Source: Triticum aestivum
Lineage: Eukaryota > Streptophyta > Magnoliopsida > Poales > Poaceae
Reading direction: 5' to 3'
Assembly (NCBI RefSeq): GCF_018294505.1
Contig: NC_057803.1
Coordinates: 238,296,397-238,360,396, forward strand
Length of the DNA stretch: 64,000 nt
Shown: positions 56,816-64,000 of the stretch, piece by piece
Layout: each line of letters opens with the position of its first letter
How positions within the stretch are numbered: the first letter of the stretch is position 1
Notes under the pieces: model-generated
The model's input: only the letters and a program-made list of their open reading frames with translations
What the model was told of the DNA's origin: nothing
Database searches by the model: none
Program-made: the position numbers and the translations under genes

Positions 56816-59800
56816 ATGGCCACTGAGAAATCTGCTAGGAAGGGTGGCAGATGCTGCCATGGAAATACTGCTCTAGATCTGCCTCCGGATATGTATGAAC
56901 TATGCAAGACAGATCCTGAGGAGAACTATAATCAGCGGAAGACCCGGATATAATGCATCCGAAGATATTGGGCAGAACAATGGTTCAAGTACAACTTTGT
57001 CACTACTGAATATGCTGAGAAGAATGCTATCAAGCGCCCATGGGGCAATATTCTTTACAAGAATCTGCAACCCAAGTCGAAGCCTGAAGCTATCGCTCAA
57101 GGTTTCTATCCTTGCATGGTCAGAGGACCGCAACCTGAAAATGCCGACCCATCATCCTTGTTATGGTGCCGTGAAGACAATCGCTTCAAGCGCAACAACC
57201 AGTTCGCTAAGGAGTCAGCCGGCAAGAACAGAAAGGAGCTTGGACTCAACTTCAACCCCGGTCATTCTGCCCCAAGACAAGATGGCTCACGTGAAGCCAA
57301 TGCCAATGTCATCGGCCCATTTACTAGCTTTGATGGGCTCCTCTCTCACATTGCTGCTCAGAGGACCACAGTGGATTAGCCTACTAATGACACAGACTCT
57401 GAAGATGCTCCAGCACCACCAAAGCAGAAGAAGTCAAAAGCTTCAAAGCCCTCTGCTGCACCAACCGCTTCAACTATGAAGACATTGACGACTGCACCTC
57501 CTGAACCCAGTGTGCAGTCTGAAGACTTGTTCAGTGTCTCCAAGAAGACCAAGAAGACAAAGAAGCCCAAGAAGATTTTTGGGCATGACTTGACTCCTAC
57601 TGCCGTTCTGCGCAACGAGGAAGACACCATTGATCTGTCCAATGATGAAGATCTTGGTGATGAAGCTCTAGAGATGCTGATCAAGAGCAAGCAAGAGGCG
57701 GAGATCTTCAACGATCTGCCTCTCTTTGATGTTGACATTTTGAACAACTTCATCAATGAATGCTTCGACGACCAGAGCATCAGTACTGATGACTTGCAGC
57801 TGCCAGTGGACATCAACATCACTTTTCATGCATCTATTGCAAATGAATTAGCCTTAGCTCAGAAAAATGTCGAGCTCAAGAACAAGATTGATCATGAGAA
57901 GGCGCATTTCAAGAAGCACATGGCCAAGCTCAGGTGGCTGATGTGCAAATCTTCAAGAAGATGTTGCACGATCTCAAGGCTGAATTCCACAAGAAGCATG
58001 AAGTATCCAAAGGCTCTCACGAGTGCATGAAGTGCTATGCACAGAAATGTGTTCAAGCGCATAACGAAGCTGAGAAGCGAAAGGCTCTTAGGCGTCCTGG
58101 CATTGAAGCCCAACCTGAAGCCCAACGGCAGGATCAACCAAGCATTATCTTCCCTGCCAGCATGATTGGCTCGAAGGCAAAGGTCCCCTCAGCAGCTTCA
58201 GAAATGAAGAAGACACGGCAAGCCAAGGCCGAAGCCAGAAAGAGGAAGCTCAAGAACACCTCTGATGTTGCTCCCTCCAAGAAGAGATTGAAGACAATGG
58301 CTTCAAAGTCTTCAAAGAAAGAGCATGTTGCTGCCCCAGAGCCCCTCATAGCTGAACCTATCTTAGTTTCTCTTCCTGTTTCAACCAACCGAGAACGTCG
58401 CCTTGTGATCCATGAGCCTACTTCCATAGAGGCTTCAGAGAGTGCAGAAGTTCCAGCTATTGAACCCAATGCAGCTGAAGACATTGGTCATGAAGACAAT
58501 GTGCATGATGATGAAGTCCTTCCTCACCCCGAGCCCCAATCGGTATCATCGCCTGCTCCAACGAGCATTGATCTTGTTAGCATTGGTCGTCCATTGACGC
58601 CAATTGCTCAAGATGACTCATGGGCCGAGCGCCAACAACAAGGCACCACAGTGCAAGATGAGACACCACGTACCCCATGCTCAAGTTATCTCTTCAATAC
58701 TTAATGATGAAGACTACAAGGAACAGACCACGACTTCTCCGAAGGCGTCTCCTGCGTTCCGAAGGCTTCGCAAGGGCCTCAGGCCACATGTCTCCATGTC
58801 GAGCATCCCAGAAGAAGAAGCGCAACACACTAGCTCAGTAGCACATCAAGCGTTTCCTGAAGCCAGTCCTTCTGCGACTGCCTCTTAGTCTGAAGCCAAG
58901 ACTGTTGAAGACATTCCGGCTGCATCAGCCGAAGAAGCAGAAAAAGGAGAAGAAAGAGAAGAAGAAAGAGACGCGACACCCCCTGCCAGTGATCCTGTCA
59001 TTCTTGAAGAGAATGTGATCATGCCCGGCCCTCCAGTCGTTGAACAGATGCAGGTTGAAAACACTGAGGCTGCCATGAACAACGCCAATGACTCCGTCAT
59101 GCCTGAAGACAATGTGGAGCCTGAAGCCAATGTGCAAGTTGACACCACTCTGGCGCCAATCACCTCTGATGGCGCCATTCCTCCACCAAGGCTACACACT
59201 ATGGAACGTGCATTCAATCGTGGCGAGTTGGTGACTGTCAGATGGCCAATTCTGGTTCCATCCATTAGTCCCGGGCACGGTATGACTATCATGTGGAGCA
59301 GAGGCCTCAAGTTCAGAAGCCAAAGCCACGTCCGCCAAGGCTTCCAAGTGCTGTCACCACTCAGGGCTCATTCAGCATGCTCAGTTTTAGAGAGAACAAT
59401 ACTTTCTTTGACAGCGCCAAGAACCCGTACACGAACCCCAAGATCTCCTCTGACAGATTTTGGAGCCACCTTCAGTGAAGCTATTACTCTTGCATCTTGT
59501 ACAATCAAGTCTGGATTTTTCCGCACAAGCGTCTGGATTGTGAAGCTATGGCTGGGCTGCCATGTCTGGAAGAGGCTCTTGACTGCTTTAGGGATGTTGG
59601 TCTTCTGCCCTTTGTGACTAACAAGGAACACAAGGAACACATTCGAGGCTACAACAGGGATCCGAAGACTTGGGTCCTTGAGTGGATGACAGGTAATGTT
59701 CATCACGAAGCCAAAGCTCAAGATATCATCGAGCTTACTTCCCTGCCCACTCCAGGTGAGTTATACGAACCTGGTTGTCAGCTTCATCGGAATGAGATGT

Positions 59801-60092
59801 AGAGTATTTTCCGAAGCCTGAGCCCAATATGAGCCAAATGCTTAGAATGATGAAGCCATTGCCACAAGATGCTGAATACCCAAAGGAGTTCTTTGTCAAG
59901 GACCTAGAGTACTTGCCACGCACAGTGCACCGCATTCTGAGGCGTACTCTGTGGACCATCAAAGGAAATTCTTCTGAAGCTAAACTTGAAGGCGCCATGA
60001 AGAATTTGGTATTCTATATTATCGGTGGCATCAGATTCAACACTCAGGATTTCTTCCTTAGACAACTTGCTGCTTTCGGGATTGATCTGTTT
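56816..60092 (+). pseudogene. Env-like second ORF of element H, broken and cut by element F
   Basis: ATG at 56816 (MATEKSARKGG). One frame continues to about 57930 past stops at 56951-56953 and 57377-57379. A frameshift leads to the frame of 57934-58704, and further shifts and stops lie near 58700, 58886, 59290, 59478 and 59800. The protein is Lys/Glu/Pro-rich with a coiled-coil region (about 57840-58100: LAQKNVELKNKIDHEKAHFK) and a more globular end (LPRTVHRILRRTLW ... FLRQLAAFGIDLFC). No clear transmembrane helix or signal peptide. Its place after pol in a Sirevirus-type element is the reason for the 'env-like' label; the true role is unknown. The LTR of F cuts it at 60093. Confidence 0.7.
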
Positions 60093-60799
60093 TGTAATGC
60101 CCTCGATGCGGCTATAGCTCCCACGTGTCGAGGCACGACTTAGAGACATAACCGCATTGAAAGCAATGTCGCAAGTTAGGCAATCTTCACAACATCCCAT
60201 GTAATATAGATAATAAAAGGGGAGATACATAGTTGGCTTACACTCGCCACATCAATCAAAGTACATAAATAGCATTACAACATTCAAACACTCATGGCCC
60301 GACTACGACACCAAAATAAAAGATAACCCAACAAGCGACACGGTCCCGATCACCCCAACTGGGCACCACTACTGATCATCAGGGAAAGACACGTAGTAAC
60401 GGCGTGAGTCCTCGTCAAACTCCCACTTGAGCTCAAGCGCGTCATCTGGAACGGAGTCATCAGGCCCTGCATCTGGTTTGGAAGTAATCTGTGAGCCACA
60501 GGGACTCAGCAATCTCGCACCCTCGCGATCAAGACTATTTAAGCTTATGGGTAAGGCAAGGTAAATATGTGGAGCTGCAGCAAGCGACTAGCATATATGG
60601 TGGCTAACCTGTTCGCAAAAGAGAGCGAGAAGAGGAGGCAAAGCGCGAACGAGTAACTAGAGAACATCCTGCGGCAAGCATTACTCCAACACCGTATTCA
60701 CTTCCCGGACTCCACCGAGAAGAGACCATCACGGTAACTCACACTGTTGATTCATTTTAATTAAGTTAAGGTTCAAGTTATCTACAACCGGACATTAAC

Positions 60800-60960
60800 A
60801 AATTCCCATCTGCCCATAACCGCGGGCACGGCTTTCGAAAGTTCAAATCCCTGCAGGGGAGTCCCAACTTAGCCCATGACAAGCTCTCACGGTCAACGAA
60901 GGAATAGACCTCCTCCCGAGACATTGCGATCAGACTCGGTATCCTGGTTCTACAAGACAC
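60800..60960 (-). other. Conserved U5 block of element F, shared with A and B
   Basis: It contains CGGGCACGGCT, a palindromic CCCTGCAGGGG, CCCATGACAAGCTCTC and CCGAGACAT. These match in order ACACGGCT, CTCTGCAGAGG, CCCACAAGACTC and CCGAGACA in A (27705-27825, 34800-34935) and B (47757-47895, 54268-54405). Position in the transcript leader suggests RNA structure or packaging; this is inference. Confidence 0.55.
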
Positions 60961-63744
60961 TTCGACAAGTTAAAACAAATCCAGCAACACCGCCCGAATG
61001 TGCCGACAAATCCGATAGGAGCTGCACATATCTCGTTCTCAGGGCACACTCAGATTGTCTTAACTTCCGGTAGGCCAGCCCAGAGTTGCCCCTGGTGGCC
61101 ACCGGCGGCTGACGAGTTGGACCAACACTCAGAGGAGCACTGGCCCGGGGGGGTTTAAAATAAGATGACCCCCGGGCTCCGGAAACCCAAGGGAAAAAGA
61201 GGCTAGGTGGCAAATAGTAAAACCAAGGTTGGGCATTGCTGGAAAAGCTTTATTCAAGGCGAACTATCAAGGGGTGCCCATTATAACCCAACCGCGTAAG
61301 GAACGCAAAATCTGGGAACATAACACCGATATGACGGAAACTAGGGCGGCAAGAGTGGAACAAAACACTAGGCGAGAGGCTGAGCCTTCCACCCTTTACC
61401 AAGTATATAGATGCCTTAAGATAACAAGGCAATATAATGATATCCCAACAAGTAAATAATGTTTCAACAAGGAACGGTCTCCAATCTTCACCTGCAACTA
61501 GCAACGCTATAAGAGGGGCTGAGCAAAGCGGTAACATAGCCAATCAACGGTTTGCTAGGACATGGTGGGTTAGAGGTTTGACATGGCAATTTGGGAGGCA
61601 TGATAAGCAAGTGGTAGGCATCGTAGCATAGGCATAGCAAAAGAGCGAGCATCTAGCAAAGCAAAGATAGTAGTGATTTCGAGGGTATGATCATCTTGCC
61701 TGCAAAGTTGTCAGAGTTGACTGGATCCTCGAAAGCAAACTCAACGGGCTCCTCGTTAGCGAACTCGTCTCCCAACTCTACCCAAACAAGACAAACAAGC
61801 AACAAGGACACAATCAACCACGTGCAAACTCAAACAACATGATGCAAAGATGGTATGCTATGCGGGATGCAATATGCGATGCATATGCAAGATTTGACAA
61901 GGAATGCATGAACCTGGCCTCAACATGGAAATCCAAGTGTGCCACTGGAAAGGTGACATGAAATGGCTTGAAAACGATATAAAGAATGCCGGAATCGGAG
62001 TTACGGTTTAGGAATGGCAAGCAATTCAAATATGACCACGTTCTGCAATTTACAGCAAGTAGCCATCTAAATGCAACAAGATGAACATGCTACAACACCC
62101 AAACATGGCATCAAAATACATGGCAGGTATCCATTCATGAAGCTCAACAAAAGACTAGCACTGAGCTATGGCCAAATCATCCATTAACAGGTTCAAACAA
62201 GCATGACAAAAATGCATTTGGTAAACAGATTTCAGACTTAGTGAAATTAACACTTGTCTGGATTTCAGATCAGATAGCACACTTTGGAGCATGAAAATGA
62301 TATGCTACAGGACCTGAACATGGCCAAGTAAAGCATGGCATGGAGCTACTCAAGGATCTTAACAAAAGTCCCTTAGTGACCTTGAGCCAAAAGGGATCAG
62401 AAAATACATTTGCAAGCATGTGAACATGGCAAAAACATAATCAGTTCTCAGACTTAGTGAAAAACTTGAGCATGCTGAAACAGATATCAAGTAGGCATGT
62501 TTATGAGCTCGATGCACTCACTACAGAGTAAGTCATGAAAATCTAAGCATACACCCATCAAGAATACACAAAATACAAGCTATACATGGCAAGAACAATA
62601 ACATAGCATGCACGGATCAACTACAACATCCTCTGCAAAATTGCTAGCAAGTAGACAATCTGGCCAGATTCACGAAATAGCAAAAGTAGAGCTCGATTGA
62701 CTCAAGCTAGGGTGCTCCATAATTGCAAACAAATACATGGATGGATAGACCACTACAAGATTAACAAAACATCCTTACTGATCATCCTCAAAAGAGGCAC
62801 GGATCACTAGGAATCAACATGAACATATGACATAATGAGATAAACAGCTCAAGGACTTAGTGGAAATGCTAAGTCCCTGAAATCAGCATTAACGAATGCA
62901 CCACTTTGCAAGCTTGTGCTAGTCACCACACACATCACAAAAATACATGGGTTGCACCTCTGGATAGATGGCAAAACATATAACAAAACTCATAAAGAGC
63001 TCAGGGGCATAACATGCACACAATAATCATGGCAAAAATGACAAATATCTAAATGGAGCAGCAGATCTGAAAATTATCTCAAATAGCATTCTTCTAACAG
63101 CATTTCGGGCATCAAGATGAACTCAAATGAAAATGATGCAATGAGATAAAATGATGTGCTCTCTAACATTTTGATATGCTATATGCCCAAAACGGAGCTA
63201 CGGATGCAAAGTTACGATGCGATGAACATAGCCAAAATATCTAGGGTTTCTGATAAAAAGTCAACCGAGGCTAATCCAGATCCAGATCCGGATCGGCGCG
63301 GATTACAAGGTTGGCCGGTGCCGGAGTTCCTGTTCACCGGAGGGAGGTGCGGCCGGGGGTGGAGGAGACGGCGGTGGCGGCCGGCGACGAGGGGCGAGGC
63401 GCGGGCACCGGCGGGCGGTGGGGCGAGCTCCGGCGAGCTGAGGCGGCGGCGAGCTCGCGCCGGCGCGGGGGCGCGTCGGCGGCGGCGACCGGCGACGTGG
63501 TCGGCCTCGGGGGAGAGGATCCCGGGTGGCGGCGGGCGGCGATGGGCCTCGGGGGCCCCTCCTGGGCCTCCCGGGCCGGCGGCGACGAGGATGTGGGGCG
63601 GCGGCGCGGACCAACCGGCGGGCGACACGTGGCGGCGGCGGGGCTAGCCGGACATGTCCGTCGGCACGGATTGTGTCCGGCGCGCGAGGAGAGGGAGTGA
63701 TCTAGGGATTCGAGGGAAGAAGAACGAGAATTTCGAAGGGGGTC

Positions 63745-63752
63745 TATTTATA
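63745..63752 (-). promoter_or_regulatory. TATA box in element F LTR
   Basis: TATAAATA on the minus strand in GCCTATAAATAGACC, just upstream of the GC-rich transcribed block. Confidence 0.6.
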
Positions 63753-64000
63753 GGCATAGGAGGAGCTAGGAGTGTCCAAATAAGGTGCGGTTTTCAGCCA
63801 CGCGGTCATGATCGAATGCTCTAGATGATGGAGAGGGTTTTGGTGGGTTTTGGGTCAAAATGGAGGGGTGTTGGGCTGCAACACACACGAGGCCTTTTCG
63901 GTCCCTCGGTTAACCGTTGGAGCATCAAACGAAGTCCAAATGGTACGAAACTTGACAGGCGGTCTACCGGTAGTAAACCAAGGCCGCTTGGCAAGTCTCA

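Larger units (their letters stand above)
17426..60092 (+). mobile_element. Element H: Maximus/SIRE-lineage copia retrotransposon, split by nested insertions
   Basis: 5' LTR 17426-18758, initiator-Met primer site 18761-18772, gag, protease, integrase, RT and RNase H to 24754, then an env-like ORF at 56816-60092. The order protease-integrase-RT-RNase H is that of copia; a large gag with coiled-coil region and a second ORF after pol mark the Sirevirus lineage. About 31-32 kb between pol and the second ORF is made of units G, A and B. The LTR of F interrupts the second ORF at 60093, so the 3' LTR is outside the window. Several stops and frameshifts affect each ORF. Confidence 0.85.
60093..64000 (-). 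mobile_element. Element F: long gypsy-type LTR, running off the right edge
   Basis: The plus-strand edge is TGTAATGCCC at 60093 inside the H ORF. A TATA box at 63745-63752 on the minus strand sets transcription to the left, so 60093 is the LTR 3' end. The sequence after it, on the minus strand, is H and not a primer site, so this is a 3' or solo LTR. At least 3.9 kb long. The GC-rich block 63280-63720 corresponds to the promoter/R part, as in A and B; its ORFs (up to 163 codons) are probably not genes. Confidence 0.75.

Overview
This window looks like intergenic DNA from a large grass genome, most probably a Triticeae species (wheat, barley, rye or a relative). I found no cellular gene, tRNA, rRNA or CRISPR array. 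Nearly every base that can be explained belongs to transposable elements, mostly LTR retrotransposons inserted into one another. All their coding regions carry stops, frameshifts or deletions. Family-level statements come from recognising protein motifs and terminal sequences by eye; no database search was possible.

Layout, left to right. 1-1069: U5 end of a long gypsy-type LTR running off the left edge, inserted in a CACTA transposon whose terminus is at 1472. 1473-8810: element C, a minus-strand non-autonomous gypsy element with an acidic gag-like ORF; it contains a solo LTR at 4174-5702 flanked by a perfect TAATT duplication. 8811-16305: element D, a minus-strand Tat-lineage gypsy element with gag, protease, reverse transcriptase and two RNase H domains, but no integrase. 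16306-17425: element E, the start of a plus-strand non-autonomous gypsy element. 17426-60092: element H, a plus-strand copia element of the Maximus/SIRE (Sirevirus) lineage, with its 5' LTR and gag-pol at 17426-24754 and its env-like ORF at 56816-60092. About 32 kb of later insertions separate the two parts.

The block inside H consists of three units. G (about 25.2-47.1 kb) is an unclassified repeat-rich unit, possibly a class II element, with one repeat motif in forward orientation on the left arm and inverted on the right arm. A (27143-37866) is a complete minus-strand gypsy element with 3.6-kb LTRs, a GTATT duplication, an initiator-Met primer site and only a zinc-knuckle-rich gag. B (47149-56375) is a minus-strand gypsy element with a TGTCA duplication, gag-protease-RT-RNase H and an unusual extra ORF before gag; its integrase is cut off and fused into its own 3' LTR. 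60093-64000: element F, a long minus-strand LTR inserted in the env-like ORF of H and running off the right edge.

The order of insertion follows from the nesting: D and H into E; G (and B) into H; A into G; F into H. A and B have LTRs differing by roughly 3-4% over the stretches I compared by hand, so they are fairly recent. C, D and E are older and heavily decayed. The best candidates for something undescribed are G with its inverted arrays, the gag-only element A, and the extra coiled-coil/poly-glutamate ORF in B. I see no evidence for a new host system.
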